A program made the position numbers and the translations under genes. The notes below the pieces were generated by a model, which saw only the letters and a list, made by a program, of their open reading frames with translations, did not search any database and was not told the DNA's origin. From Pelagibius sp965227505 (GTDB taxonomy: Bacteria; Pseudomonadota; Alphaproteobacteria; Kiloniellales; Kiloniellaceae), in contig NZ_OZ245757.1 in assembly GCF_965227505.1 (NCBI RefSeq), positions 434,001 to 498,000 of the forward strand: a stretch of DNA of 64,000 bases, given 5' to 3'. Shown here one piece after another: positions 44,191 through 53,959 of the stretch; the stretch's first letter is position 1, and the number at the start of each line of letters is the position of its first letter.

Positions 44191-45795
44191 TCAGCGACCG
44201 GAGCCACCGGTCGCTGCCGGTGCAGTGATCCGGTAGAGCACGAAGAGCCGCCCTTCCGTCACCTTTTCCAGTTCCTCAAGGCCGTGCAGTTCCGTCCCGT
44301 TCTGGCGCAGCCATAGAAGATAGTCGAAATGCTTTGGCCAACCGTGCCAGTACCGATGATCCGGATCGTGCTGGCGCAGCGGCTCACCGAGAGAACGATG
44401 ACGGTCGTCTCTCAACACCTCCTCCGACGGCGGCCAGCCGTAGGGCACATCCAGATTGGCCCGCGCTGGTGCCGCGGCCACCGGTGATGTGACGGTGAAC
44501 AACATCGGCACAAACATGCTCCGCTCGATAACCGCCAGCGAACCGCTGTGCAGGTAGTCCGCCCATGCCGGATAGCAGCCGCGACACACCGGGTCGTAGC
44601 CGCCGGCTACAAGCAACGCGCCGCCGGGTTCAGCCTGCTGTAGAGCCTGCCTGATCGCCTGCAGTTCGCGGTCCTTGCCGGCCATCGCCAGTCCACCGGC
44701 CAGGAGGGCGGTTCCGACCAGTGCCGCCAGTACAGCGTTCAACAGCGCTGTCCCGCCAAGGCTGCTGGACGGCCTCACCGCCGCCACCAACAGAATGAGC
44801 GCCACGGCGGGAAAGCGGAAGTCGAGGCCCCAGATCCCGAGATTCTTGTTGGGCATGGCGACGACCAGCACCAGCATCGCCCAGAGCAGCGGTTTTAGCT
44901 GCCCGTCGATCACGGCAAGGCGACGCCGCAGCAGACTGTACACCAGCAGCAGAGAGGCCAGCAGGATCAAGGGCCCGGCAGGGATAGCAAGGGCTGAGGT
45001 CGGTGACCAGAATGCTGCCGCTTTGGTCCCGACATTGCCATAAGAGGTCTCGCCGTCGCCCACGCCACCCTGGAGGAGAAGTAAGTAGGCAAAGAGCAGC
45101 AGCGGAGCAATGAACGGCGTCATGTGCCGGAAAAAGACCGACAAGCACTGTGCCAACCCTTGTCGGCGCTCACGCCAGGCCCGATGCAGCTCCAACACCA
45201 GAATCAGGTAACCGCAGAGCAGGAAACCCAGCAGGTGGGCGAAGAACAACGCCAGTTGCGCCGCCGCAAGAAACACCAGGCGTTGCCAGCGCAACACCGG
45301 CCCGCCGCCTAGCCAGAAGTGGACAACCCAGAGGGCGAGACCGACGCTGAACAGGAAGTTCATGAAGCCCCAGCGCAAAGCCTCGTTGAACACAAAGACC
45401 AGCGGCAGCAGCGCCCAGAGGCTGATCGCACCGGCATGACGGCGCTGCAGTGCGACACCGGCGGAGAACAGCAGCAGCAGGGTCAGGCCATTGAACAGGC
45501 CGCCGATCAAATAGGGCGACAACCAGCCGGCAAACGGAACAGCGAAGAGGTCCATCGCCAAGTGCGGGATCAGGCGCCACTCCAAAACGTAGTTTGCCGC
45601 CAGCAGCGGGTCCTGATCCAGGCGATACTGGATAAAGACGCGAGCCAGATGGTTGGGAAAGTCACGCGCGATCCCCAGGGGGAAGATCAGCGGCAACACA
45701 AAGACCAGTGCGCCGCAGCCGAAGACCGCCAGGGACGGCAACCAATGAGCCAGCCGCGGACCGGTTGCATCTTCGGAGAGTGGTAGGCTGGGCAT
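44191..45795 (-). CDS. Multi-pass membrane protein, GT-C glycosyltransferase-like
   Basis: 534 residues, with about eleven to twelve predicted membrane segments (for example LAVFGCGALVFVLPLIFPLG, ALLPLVFVFNEALRWGFMNFLF). The periplasmic loop near GIARDFPNHLARVFIQYR holds an Asp as in GT-C active sites, and the C-terminal 130 residues form a soluble domain. GT-C enzymes use polyprenyl-phosphate sugars. Specific donor and acceptor unknown. It is convergent with the methyltransferase-like gene. Confidence 0.65.
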   Translation of the reverse strand: MPSLPLSEDATGPRLAHWLPSLAVFGCGALVFVLPLIFPLGIARDFPNHLARVFIQYRLDQDPLLAANYVLEWRLIPHLAMDLFAVPFAGWLSPYLIGGLFNGLTLLLLFSAGVALQRRHAGAISLWALLPLVFVFNEALRWGFMNFLFSVGLALWVVHFWLGGGPVLRWQRLVFLAAAQLALFFAHLLGFLLCGYLILVLELHRAWRERRQGLAQCLSVFFRHMTPFIAPLLLFAYLLLLQGGVGDGETSYGNVGTKAAAFWSPTSALAIPAGPLILLASLLLVYSLLRRRLAVIDGQLKPLLWAMLVLVVAMPNKNLGIWGLDFRFPAVALILLVAAVRPSSSLGGTALLNAVLAALVGTALLAGGLAMAGKDRELQAIRQALQQAEPGGALLVAGGYDPVCRGCYPAWADYLHSGSLAVIERSMFVPMLFTVTSPVAAAPARANLDVPYGWPPSEEVLRDDRHRSLGEPLRQHDPDHRYWHGWPKHFDYLLWLRQNGTELHGLEELEKVTEGRLFVLYRITAPAATGGSGR

Positions 45796-45926
45796 GGCGC
45801 GGTTCTACCGCCGGTTTGCGGAACAAGGAGGTATAGGGCATCCAACTTGTGAAAGGATTAACAGCTCACCGGAGACCGCCCCGACGCTTGGGGCAGTACT
45901 CCCGCGCGGCCGCTGCGTTGCCGGGC

Positions 45927-47207
45927 TCAGTCCCCCTGTAACGCCAGTTCGCTCCTGCCCGCCTGCGTCACTGACGCGCTCTGGATGCCGGCCCGCACGC
46001 GCAGGAGAAGGTAGACAAAGCAGGTTGCCAGAATCGGCGTGCCAAGCGGCACCCCGACGGCGTTCATCCATTGTACTGTGATGGGCAGCAGCCAGGTCAC
46101 CGCCAAGACAATGCGCTCCCCGGGAAGGAACCCGGAGTCAAGGCCGCGCAGCGCCACCAAAGCGACAGCGAGGCTGACAGTCGTCATGTCGTAGTTGAAG
46201 GCGTAGGGCGACGCGATGAAGGTCCCGACAGCCAGTACCGCCAACTGCAGGCTCCAGTCCTGCGAGCGCGCGAAAACCCAGAGCACAGCCGCCAGCGCCC
46301 CCAGGGCCAGCAGCGCCTGTACGACCGTGCGAAGATCCTGCTCGATCCCCAGCAAGCGCAAACCGATGTAGGCAGAGGGCATCATTGTCAGGAAGGGACC
46401 CCTGCCTTCGTTCATGATCATCGTCTGCAGGGGCGCCACGAGATCGAAGTATGCCTTCCAGCTCTCAGCGCCGAACAGGAAGACACTGCCGCCAACGAGC
46501 GCCGCGGCTGTCAGACTTGCTGAAGCGATCGCAGTCCACTGCCGCGCCGCCAGAAGGGCAAAGGGGATCAGAATGCCCAGCTGCGGTTTTATGGTCAGGA
46601 TCCCGAACAGAATACCGGCGAGCACCGGATGTCGGCGCAGCAATCCGAATCCGCCGATAAGGAGTGCCCCCGTCAGAAACCCGTTCTGCCCGCCGGTCAA
46701 GCAGATGAAGGTCGCCGGCGCGAGAAGCAGGGCCGGAACGAGCGGCCAGCGCAACCGGGAAGTGGCGAGGCATGCCCAAAGGTAAGCGCTCAGAGTGACG
46801 ACCGACCACAAGACCAGAGCCGGTACGTAGGACAGCAGGCCAAGGGGCCAAAGCAGCAGCAGGATGTGCGGCGGATACGACCAGTTGTGGTCTGCAAAAT
46901 CTGTCCCGAGAAGCCGTTCCTGATAGGGGTGGTAGAGGCTGACGTCGAAGATTTCCGGGTACATGCCGTCAAAGACCGCATGCCCGCCTGTCCAGTAGTT
47001 TATGAAATCGCGTCCTATTGGTCGCCCGGCGAGATCGAGGATCCCTTCGGAGATGGAAGCGAAGTAGGTGAAGAGCGCGTGTGCGTTGTAGATCAGGCAG
47101 ACCGCGAGAATGAAGAGGCAGAAAACAGCGTCGCTGCGATAGCTGTCTGGGCCGTGTTGCCCCAGGCCCTCACCGAACGATCCGTTTCTTCTTTCCGAGG
47201 GAACCAA
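45927..47207 (-). CDS. GT87 (DUF2029)-type polyprenyl-phosphate mannosyltransferase-like protein
   Basis: 426 residues with about ten membrane segments. The first external loop DFINYWTGGHAVFDGMYPEIFD, plus NWSYPPHILLLLWPLG and ILTIKPQLGILIPFAL, match the DUF2029/GT87 alpha-mannosyltransferase pattern. The donor is usually polyprenyl-P-mannose. It is co-directional with the gene at 44191, 131 bases apart. Confidence 0.8.
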   Translation of the reverse strand: MVPSERRNGSFGEGLGQHGPDSYRSDAVFCLFILAVCLIYNAHALFTYFASISEGILDLAGRPIGRDFINYWTGGHAVFDGMYPEIFDVSLYHPYQERLLGTDFADHNWSYPPHILLLLWPLGLLSYVPALVLWSVVTLSAYLWACLATSRLRWPLVPALLLAPATFICLTGGQNGFLTGALLIGGFGLLRRHPVLAGILFGILTIKPQLGILIPFALLAARQWTAIASASLTAAALVGGSVFLFGAESWKAYFDLVAPLQTMIMNEGRGPFLTMMPSAYIGLRLLGIEQDLRTVVQALLALGALAAVLWVFARSQDWSLQLAVLAVGTFIASPYAFNYDMTTVSLAVALVALRGLDSGFLPGERIVLAVTWLLPITVQWMNAVGVPLGTPILATCFVYLLLRVRAGIQSASVTQAGRSELALQGD

Positions 47208-47489
47208 GAGTGTTACCTTCGCGATCGGCAGAGCTCAGGTGAGCTCATTTCAGTGAGTTTGCGACGACAAACCATCGGACGGCCGATACTTCACCGCACC
47301 GGGCAGGCACAGCTGCAAAGGCTAACGGCAAGTCATTAAGCGAAATTGAAGAGCGAGGCCTTCGCAGACCTCTTCATGCCGGCTCGCCGGGCCTTCTGCC
47401 GCTGTGCGCTAACCCACAGACTTAATCGTTCCTTAGCGCTTTATATCCAGGATTGCGCCCTCGCGGGCAGCACAACAAGCGGCAGGGCG

Positions 47490-49349
47490 ATGCAATCATA
47501 CACGGCGAAGCGTTTTGGGGGCGGACAGCTGCTGCCCTACGTCGCGCTTCTCATCACCTGGGCTCTGGTCCATGCCAGCCTGATCATCTTCCGCGAACTG
47601 CCGGTTTTCGAGTCCGGCCTCACCGGCCCGGACAGCTACATGCGCATGCTCCGCGTTACCGAGCTTTACCAGGGTTGGGATTGGTTCGACGGCACCATCG
47701 ACCGCGCCAATGCCCCCTACGGCGATACCCTGCACTGGACACGGCCGTTCGACCTGCTGATCCTGCTCCTGGCGGTGCCGGCCTCCCTTGGTCTGGATTT
47801 TGAGGCTGCGCTCTTTCTGTCCGGCATCATCGTCTCGCCTCTCCTGCAACTCGCCACCGGCTTTGCCCTGGCCTGGGCGATGCGGCCGCTGATCCGCCCG
47901 GAGGCCTGGTTCCTGCCGGCTGTCGCGTTCTTCCTGCAGCCCGGCGCCCTCGCTTACTCGGTGGCCGGCCGCGCCGACCACCACAGCCTGCTGATGCTGG
48001 TCTTTGTAGTCACCGCCGGCTTTACCCTGCGCGCCCTGCAAAACCCGCTGGACGCCCGTCCCGCTGCCTATGCCGGCGCCTTTGCCGGCTTCGGTGTCTG
48101 GCTCTCGACCGAGTTCCTTCTGGCGCTGACGGTCAGCGTGGCGGCCCTCGGCCTGCCCTGGCTGGCCGGGGAACGGGAAAGGGCCGCACAGAGCAAGTGG
48201 TTCGCCCTCTCCGTCAGCGGCCTTCTGCTGGTCGCGCTCTTCGTTGAGCGGCCTTTGGACCGCTTCCTGGAGGCCAGCTATGATCGGGTCTCCGTGGTCC
48301 AGTTCCTCGTCTGTGTCTGCATTCTGCTGTTCTGGCGCATAGCGGAAAGCTACGAGAACAGGGCCTCGGCCGGCAGTCATCCGCTCGGCCGGCTGCTGCT
48401 GGGCCTCTTCGGAGCCGCCTCTGCGGCCCTGCTCGTAAACACCGCCTATCCCCCCTTTTTCATGGGGCCGATGGCCGAAGTCGACCCGCGAATCCTGCCG
48501 ATCTGGCTTGACAGGGTCATGGAGATGCGTCCCCTCGTGCCGACCGATATGGACAGCTTCGGGCGCTTCGTCTTTTACTTCGGTATCGGTTTGATGGTGG
48601 TCCCGCTCTTCGCCGCGGTCCTCTTCCGCGAGCGGCACAAGGGGCGCTTTTGGGTGATGGCCTTTGTGGCGCTCGCCTGCCTGCTGCTCTGGCCGGTGGC
48701 GGTCATGCACGTGCGCTTCTCGGGCTATGCGCAGATTGCCTTCATCATGGCCTTTGCGGTGGTCTTCGACCGCTTTCTCCAGTGGAGCTACGGCCTGGGC
48801 AGCGATCTCTACCGCGGCATGCTGCGCGGCGCTGTCATCACGGTCTTTCTGCTGGGGCCCCTCACCGTCAGTTCTACCATGACGGCGCAGACCGCCAGGG
48901 CCAAGGATGTTGCCGGCCAATCGCTTGCCGCGTGCAACGTGCGCCAGGTCGCGGCCTTTCTGGAGAACGACCCACGCTGGGCCGGCTCCCGACAGACAAT
49001 CCTGACCTTTCTCGACATCGGGCCGGAGCTGTTGTTTCGCACGCGCCACGCCGTGATCGGCACCCCGTATCACCGCAACGGCGATGGGATCTACGACAGC
49101 CATCGCATGCTGGCAACAAACGACCCCGATGAGGCCCGGGCCATGATGACACAGCGCGGCATCGATCTCGTGCTGCTCTGTCAGAGCCCGGGAGAGCGCC
49201 TGTTCTTCACCGCCGCAGGGGCGGATGCAGATGGAGGCGTCGGTCTTTACCGGCAACTCGCAGAGGGCCGCCCTCCGGCCTGGCTCTCGGAAATCGCACT
49301 GCCCGAGCCGCTGACGCAGCAGGCTAAACTCTTCACAGTCGAGCGCTGA
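47490..49349 (+). CDS. STT3-like GT-C membrane protein
   Basis: 619 residues with about twelve membrane helices. The first loop has an Asp in GPDSYMRMLRVTELYQGWDWFDG, and SVAGRADHHSLLML resembles the second Asp motif of STT3/PglB oligosaccharyltransferases. The WWDYG motif is absent, and the C-terminal soluble part contains YHRNGDGIYDSHR. It could be an oligosaccharyltransferase or a lipid-linked-sugar transferase; I cannot tell. I start at the ATG 47490, before the first hydrophobic segment; upstream in-frame residues are low quality. Divergent from the GT87 gene. Confidence 0.65.
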   Translation: MQSYTAKRFGGGQLLPYVALLITWALVHASLIIFRELPVFESGLTGPDSYMRMLRVTELYQGWDWFDGTIDRANAPYGDTLHWTRPFDLLILLLAVPASLGLDFEAALFLSGIIVSPLLQLATGFALAWAMRPLIRPEAWFLPAVAFFLQPGALAYSVAGRADHHSLLMLVFVVTAGFTLRALQNPLDARPAAYAGAFAGFGVWLSTEFLLALTVSVAALGLPWLAGERERAAQSKWFALSVSGLLLVALFVERPLDRFLEASYDRVSVVQFLVCVCILLFWRIAESYENRASAGSHPLGRLLLGLFGAASAALLVNTAYPPFFMGPMAEVDPRILPIWLDRVMEMRPLVPTDMDSFGRFVFYFGIGLMVVPLFAAVLFRERHKGRFWVMAFVALACLLLWPVAVMHVRFSGYAQIAFIMAFAVVFDRFLQWSYGLGSDLYRGMLRGAVITVFLLGPLTVSSTMTAQTARAKDVAGQSLAACNVRQVAAFLENDPRWAGSRQTILTFLDIGPELLFRTRHAVIGTPYHRNGDGIYDSHRMLATNDPDEARAMMTQRGIDLVLLCQSPGERLFFTAAGADADGGVGLYRQLAEGRPPAWLSEIALPEPLTQQAKLFTVER

Positions 49350-49465
49350 TCAGCGCAACACCGATTGCGCCGCCACCTGCGGCCGTTAGCAAAATCTTGA
49401 GCCTCTTCGATAAGACTGGCCGCTCCGGATCAGGCAGATCCGAACGGAACCGGCAGAGAGGCCAG

Positions 49466-50518
49466 ATGCAAAGCATCCCCGTACATCAGCAGCAGGCAGC
49501 CTTGGCGGCTTCCTGGCCCACGGAGGGCCCGACCATGGCCGTCCTCCTGCCCTGCTACAACGAGGAAGCGGCCATCGGGCAGGTTGTCCGCGACTTTCAT
49601 GAGGCTTTGCCGGCAGCCAGGATCTTCGTCTACGACAACGCCTCCACCGACAACACCGCCGAGGTGGCCCGGAAAGCCGGCGCCACGGTCATCAGCGAGG
49701 CCTTGCGCGGCAAAGGCAACGTCGTCCGCCGCATGTTCTCCGACGTCGAGGCGGATATCTATGTCCTGGCGGACGGGGATGATACCTACGATGCCGCTGC
49801 AGCGCCGAAGTTGATCGAGCGGCTCTGCAGCGAGCAGCTGGACATGGTCAACGCGGCACGCCGCAACACCAGCGACCAGGCCTATCGCCCGGGACATCAG
49901 TTCGGTAACCGTCTCTTTACCAAGCTGGTCAGCAGGCTGTTTGGCGAGCGTTTTGGTGACATCCTGTCCGGTTACCGGGTCTTTTCGCGGCGCTTCGTGA
50001 AGTCCTTTCCCGCCCTTGCAAAGGGCTTTGAGATCGAGACCGAACTGACCGTTCATGCCCTGGAACTGCGAATGCCGGTAGCCGAGGTGACAACGGCCTA
50101 CAAGGAACGCCCCGAAGGATCGGAAAGCAAGCTCAACACGTTCAGGGACGGTTTTCGCATTCTCACCACCATTGTCCGGCTGGCGAAGGACGAGCGTCCC
50201 CTGGCATTCTTCTCAACGGCCGCTGTCCTTCTGGCCGCCTTCGCCATCGCCTTGGCAGTGCCCCTGTTCCTCACCTTCTTCGAGACGGGCCTGGTTCCGC
50301 GCCTGCCGACGGCGGTCCTGGTCTGCGCCCTGATGCTGCTGGCCTCTCTCAGCACCGCCTGCGGCCTGATCCTGGACTCCGTGTCCCTCGGCCGGCGGGA
50401 AATGAAGCGGCTCCACTACCTGAGATTTCCTGCACCGCCCGCCGCGGCGTTCCCATGGAGTAGGGAAACGGCAGACAGCGCAACCGGCGCAGAAGACACA
50501 GGCCGGTTCGGGGCCTGA
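49466..50518 (+). CDS. GT2 family glycosyltransferase with C-terminal membrane helices
   Basis: 350 residues. The N-terminal GT-A domain has AVLLPCYNEEAAIGQVVRDFHEA, the donor/metal DxD in ADGDDTYDAAAAPKL, and FGDILSGYRVFSRRF. The end carries two membrane helices (about residues 250-315) as in DPM1/GtrB-type enzymes that load a sugar onto polyprenyl phosphate. This would supply the nearby GT-C proteins. The start at 49466 follows AGAGG; the earlier TTG frame is not supported. Confidence 0.83.
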   Translation: MQSIPVHQQQAALAASWPTEGPTMAVLLPCYNEEAAIGQVVRDFHEALPAARIFVYDNASTDNTAEVARKAGATVISEALRGKGNVVRRMFSDVEADIYVLADGDDTYDAAAAPKLIERLCSEQLDMVNAARRNTSDQAYRPGHQFGNRLFTKLVSRLFGERFGDILSGYRVFSRRFVKSFPALAKGFEIETELTVHALELRMPVAEVTTAYKERPEGSESKLNTFRDGFRILTTIVRLAKDERPLAFFSTAAVLLAAFAIALAVPLFLTFFETGLVPRLPTAVLVCALMLLASLSTACGLILDSVSLGRREMKRLHYLRFPAPPAAAFPWSRETADSATGAEDTGRFGA

Positions 50519-50738
50519 GTCTTGTCCGGGAAGGAACCGGCAACTGCGTCCGCAACGACGAATTACTTAAAACTTTACTTAATTACATGATCTGTTCAAA
50601 AGGTATTTATCATATTATCAGCATTAAGTGGTTGTTTTATTATATTTTTCTCACCGAATGAGGCTCTTGTTTTTTACTATTTCTTAATGCGATGAGCAGA
50701 TTATTCGCTCGGATATGCGTGCATAGGAGGTCGCAATC
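50519..50738. other. AT-rich leader and promoter region of flp
   Basis: 220 bases, much more AT-rich than neighbours, ending in AGGAGG (50726-50731) for the pilin gene. TTAA-N8-TTAA occurs near 50568, one base off the CtrA spacing, so CtrA control is possible but not supported by an exact match. No coding sequence seen. Confidence 0.45.
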
Positions 50739-50933
50739 ATGTTGAACACTATCAAGTCCTTTCTTCAGGACGAGTCTGGGGCGACGGCTATCGAGTATGG
50801 CCTGATCGCCGCCCTCGTGTCCGTTGCCGCCATCGCCGCACTGCAGGCGATGGGTAACTCGCTGGAAAACATCTTTACGATTGTTTCCAACGAGCTCGAG
50901 GATGCCGCATCCGGCGCTCAGGCTACTCCTTAA
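50739..50933 (+). CDS. flp: Flp-type IVb pilin
   Basis: Major subunit of the Tad pilus. 64 residues with the prepilin motif: cleavage after Gly14 leaves a mature chain starting ATAIEYG, with the typical Glu5 and Tyr6, then a hydrophobic helix. AGGAGG is 7-12 bases before the ATG. The gene is followed by a long hairpin, and then the cpa genes. Confidence 0.93.
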   Translation: MLNTIKSFLQDESGATAIEYGLIAALVSVAAIAALQAMGNSLENIFTIVSNELEDAASGAQATP

Positions 50934-50941
50934 AGCTTGCT

Positions 50942-50964
50942 GCGGCGGGCCCCGGGCCCGCCGC
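50942..50964. other. Near-perfect palindrome after the flp stop codon
   Basis: GCGGCGGGCCC (50942-50952) and GGGCCCGCCGC (50954-50964) are inverted around a single base. As RNA it would form a very stable stem at the 3' end of the flp coding sequence and could protect the abundant pilin mRNA from decay. No T-run follows. Confidence 0.5.
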
Positions 50965-50976
50965 TCCCAAGTCAGG

Positions 50977-51021
50977 AAGATAGGGCCCGGGGATACACCC
51001 TCGTGGCCCTATCTTTCGTTT
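50977..51021 (+). terminator. Intrinsic terminator between flp and cpaA
   Basis: Arms AAGATAGGGCC (50977-50987) and GGCCCTATCTT (51005-51015) form a perfect 11-base stem with a 17-base loop, followed by TCGTTT. It is placed to stop most flp transcripts and let a minority read into cpaA, matching the higher need for pilin. Confidence 0.7.
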
Positions 51022-51077
51022 GGGCCGGCGCATGATGCCCGCCTCTGCCCAAACATGAGCCACTGGACAACCTTGAA

Positions 51078-51584
51078 ATGGATCTATCCCTCGCCACGGC
51101 GCGATTCACGATACTGGCATTCAGCGGCCTGCTGATCATGGCCGCGGCCAGTGACTGCCGCAATCTGACGGTGCCGAACCGCTTCAGCGTGGCACTGGTA
51201 GCGCTCTATCCGTCTTTCGTGATCGCCTCCGGCGGGACTGTCGATTGGCTGAACGGGCTGATCTTTGCGTCGGCCGCTTTCTTTGTCGGTTTCATCCTCT
51301 TCGCCCTGCGGCTCTGCGGTGGCGCGGACGTGAAACTCTTCGCCGCGGTTACGCTTTGGGCGGGGCCAAGCCTGATGTTCCCAATGGTGCTCTGCACCAC
51401 CATCGCCGGCGGCCTGCTTGCCGTTGCTCTGTGGTTTCGGCACCGCCTGTTGCGGGCCGCGACGCCGACCTCAGCCTTTTTCGTGAAGAGCGATCCGGAT
51501 TTCATCAAGCAACCGATGCCTTACGGCGTCGCAATCGCCGCAGGCGGCCTCTACGTCGCGCTGCAGCTGCTCATAAGTACCTAG
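51078..51584 (+). CDS. cpaA: Prepilin peptidase CpaA (TadV-like)
   Basis: Cleaves Flp and pseudopilins at the inner membrane. 168 residues with about five membrane spans and the two catalytic aspartates, Asp26 (ASDCRNLTVPNR) and Asp84 (GGADVK, the GxGD-like site). It follows flp after the terminator. Confidence 0.9.
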   Translation: MDLSLATARFTILAFSGLLIMAAASDCRNLTVPNRFSVALVALYPSFVIASGGTVDWLNGLIFASAAFFVGFILFALRLCGGADVKLFAAVTLWAGPSLMFPMVLCTTIAGGLLAVALWFRHRLLRAATPTSAFFVKSDPDFIKQPMPYGVAIAAGGLYVALQLLIST

Positions 51585-51687
51585 ACCGATGCAATATCGT
51601 CCCGCTTTCGGCGCCCCAACGGCCATGCCCGCGGCCGTTTCCAACAGCCCGCCCCTGCACAGAGCCGGCGCCTAGGAGATCGAACCC

Positions 51688-52572
51688 ATGTCACTCAGGA
51701 ACATACTGCTGATCGCCGCCGCCTTACTGATCACCCTCGGCACAACCGTCGTGGCGCGCAGCTGGCTGGCCAGCCAGCGCGTCCAGCCGGCGACCGTCGC
51801 CGCCCCTCCGCCCGAGCCGGAGGGCATCAAGGTTCTGGTTGCGAAAGTCGAGCTGCCGACCGGGGTCTTCATTCAGGAAGAGCAGTTGCGCTGGCAGATC
51901 TGGCCGGACGACGATATCCCGGAGAACTACTTCACCGATGAAGAGATCGACCCTTCGGAGCTCTACGGCGCCGTGGTGCGCCGCGGCTTCACCGCCGGTG
52001 AACCGATCACGCCCAAACGCGTCATTCGCCCGGGTGAGCGCGGCTTCCTCGCCGCCGTCCTGCGGCCGGGATATCGGGCCATGGCCATCCGCGTCAACGC
52101 CACCTCCGGCGTCAGCGGCCTGGTGTTTCCCGGTGACCGGATTGACATCATTTTGACACATACGGTCAAGGTCGCGACCGGAGAGAAGATTATGGAGCGA
52201 CGCGCGAGCGAGACGGTTCTCCGCAACGTCCGCGTGTTGGCCATCGACCAGCTTGTGGACGACAGCGGGTCCGAGCCGAAGTACGCCAAGAACTTCACCC
52301 TCGAGGTCACGCCCAAGCAGACGGAGATGCTCTCCGTGGTGCGGGAGCTTGGTGCTCTTTCCATCAGCCTGCGCAGCCTTGCCAAGGATGAGGAGGAGCT
52401 CGAGCGCCTGGCGGTCCTTAACGAGACCAAGGAAGAATCCGACCCCGAGCGGGGCGAAACCTACACCTGGGACAGCGAGGTCAGCCGGCTTGTCGGCCTG
52501 CGCGGCGGCGACGGCAATAAGAAGGTTGTTAACGTAACACGTGGTAATGAGGTGCAGGAGCTGCGCTTCTAA
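51688..52572 (+). CDS. cpaB: Flp pilus assembly protein CpaB (RcpC-like)
   Basis: 294 residues with an N-terminal membrane anchor (about 5-25) and an SAF domain (PTGVFIQEEQL, YGAVVRRGFTAGEPIT, PGYRAMAIRVNATSGVSGLVFPGDRID) thought to bind peptidoglycan and place the secretin. TAGGAG precedes the ATG. It is directly upstream of cpaC. Confidence 0.9.
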   Translation: MSLRNILLIAAALLITLGTTVVARSWLASQRVQPATVAAPPPEPEGIKVLVAKVELPTGVFIQEEQLRWQIWPDDDIPENYFTDEEIDPSELYGAVVRRGFTAGEPITPKRVIRPGERGFLAAVLRPGYRAMAIRVNATSGVSGLVFPGDRIDIILTHTVKVATGEKIMERRASETVLRNVRVLAIDQLVDDSGSEPKYAKNFTLEVTPKQTEMLSVVRELGALSISLRSLAKDEEELERLAVLNETKEESDPERGETYTWDSEVSRLVGLRGGDGNKKVVNVTRGNEVQELRF

Positions 52573-52584
52573 GTGAGGTCCTTT

Positions 52585-53955
52585 ATGCGCGTGATTTCAA
52601 GGCTTTGGCTGGCGGTCGCCCTGGCGATCGCGGCAGCCGTCTGGACCGGGCCGGCAAGCGCCGGCCTGCAGGGCCGCGCCGTGCCGACCAATGGCGATCC
52701 CATCGTCGTCGAGCTCAGCGAAGGACAGCTCCTGCGTCTCGACCGCGCAATGACCTCGATTTTCATCGCCAACCCGGCCATCGCCGATATCAGTGCGAAG
52801 TCCGACCGTCTGCTCTACCTCTTCGGCAAGGCGGTCGGCACGACCACGCTTTTTGCCCTGGACGCCAACGAGAACATCATCGCCAGCGTCATGGTGAAGG
52901 TGAACCATAATCTCTCTCAGTTGAGGGCTTCCCTGAAGGAGCTGGTGCCGCACGGCCGGATCGAGGTCAACTCGGTCAGCGGCGCCATCATCCTCTCAGG
53001 CAGCGTTGCAACCGCCACGGAGTCAGAGGACGCACGCCGGGTCGCCGCGCGCTTCATCGGCGAAAACGAAGAGATCATCAACCGCCTCGCCGTCACGGCG
53101 CCGAACCAGGTCAATCTGCGCGTCCGCATCGCCGAGGTTTCACGCGAGGTCATCAACCAGTTCGGATTCAATTGGGACATTTTCGTCGAGGGCGACTTTT
53201 CGTTCGGTCTGCAATCGCTGCCGCCGGTCGCCGGCATCAACACCATCTTCGCCGGCGGCGATTTCGGTGACGTGTCCATCGACACCTTGATTGATGCCCT
53301 GGCTGAAGACAACCTGGTCGCGATCCTTGCCGAACCCAATCTGACTGCCCTCTCCGGCGAGACCGCCAGCTTTCTTGCAGGCGGCGAGTTTCCCATTCCC
53401 GTATCCCAGGACGACGATACGGTAACGGTCGAGTTCAAGCAGTTCGGCGTCAGTCTCGCCTTCACGCCGACACTCCTGGGACGGAGTCGCATATCCATGC
53501 GCGTCCGCCCGGAGGTCAGCCAGCTTTCCAATGCCGTACAGGTTCTCGCCGGCGGCCTCTCCATTCCCTCGCTGACGACCCGGCGGGCCGAGACCACGGT
53601 GGAGCTCGCCTCCGGTCAGAGTTTCGCGATCGCCGGACTGATCCTGGACAACAGCAGGCAGGAAAACCGCAAGATTCCTGGCCTCGGCGATCTGCCGATC
53701 CTCGGAGCGCTGTTCCAGAGCGATCGTTTCGAGCGCGACGAGACGGAGTTGGTGATCATTGTGACGCCCTACATCGTGCAACCGGTCAACAGCGACGATC
53801 TGCGGACTCCTCTGGATCCCTACCGCGCACCGCCGCCGCCGGCCGGCAACGGCCCGGCGACCGCCGGCGCCCAGGGCGGGCGCACCGTGCCGCTGGAAGG
53901 AAACCAGGCCCAGCGGCTGGGCGGCAGCGCCAATACCGGCTTCATTCTGGATTAG
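52585..53955 (+). CDS. cpaC: Secretin CpaC of the Tad pilus
   Basis: Outer-membrane channel for pilus exit. 456 residues: signal peptide (cleaved near PASAG), N-terminal pilus-secretin domain, a BON domain (SVSGAIILSGSVATATESEDARRVAARF) and the secretin core (VAILAEPNLTALSGETASFLAGGEFPIP, and the closing FAIAGLILDNSR). The ATG at 52585 has GTGAGGTCC upstream; the GTG at 52573 overlaps the cpaB stop closely and is less likely. Confidence 0.93.
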   Translation: MRVISRLWLAVALAIAAAVWTGPASAGLQGRAVPTNGDPIVVELSEGQLLRLDRAMTSIFIANPAIADISAKSDRLLYLFGKAVGTTTLFALDANENIIASVMVKVNHNLSQLRASLKELVPHGRIEVNSVSGAIILSGSVATATESEDARRVAARFIGENEEIINRLAVTAPNQVNLRVRIAEVSREVINQFGFNWDIFVEGDFSFGLQSLPPVAGINTIFAGGDFGDVSIDTLIDALAEDNLVAILAEPNLTALSGETASFLAGGEFPIPVSQDDDTVTVEFKQFGVSLAFTPTLLGRSRISMRVRPEVSQLSNAVQVLAGGLSIPSLTTRRAETTVELASGQSFAIAGLILDNSRQENRKIPGLGDLPILGALFQSDRFERDETELVIIVTPYIVQPVNSDDLRTPLDPYRAPPPPAGNGPATAGAQGGRTVPLEGNQAQRLGGSANTGFILD

Positions 53956-53959
53956 GAGC

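Noticed and set aside
50568..50583. CtrA box upstream of flp
   Set aside because: The spacing is N8 rather than N7 and the area is AT-rich.
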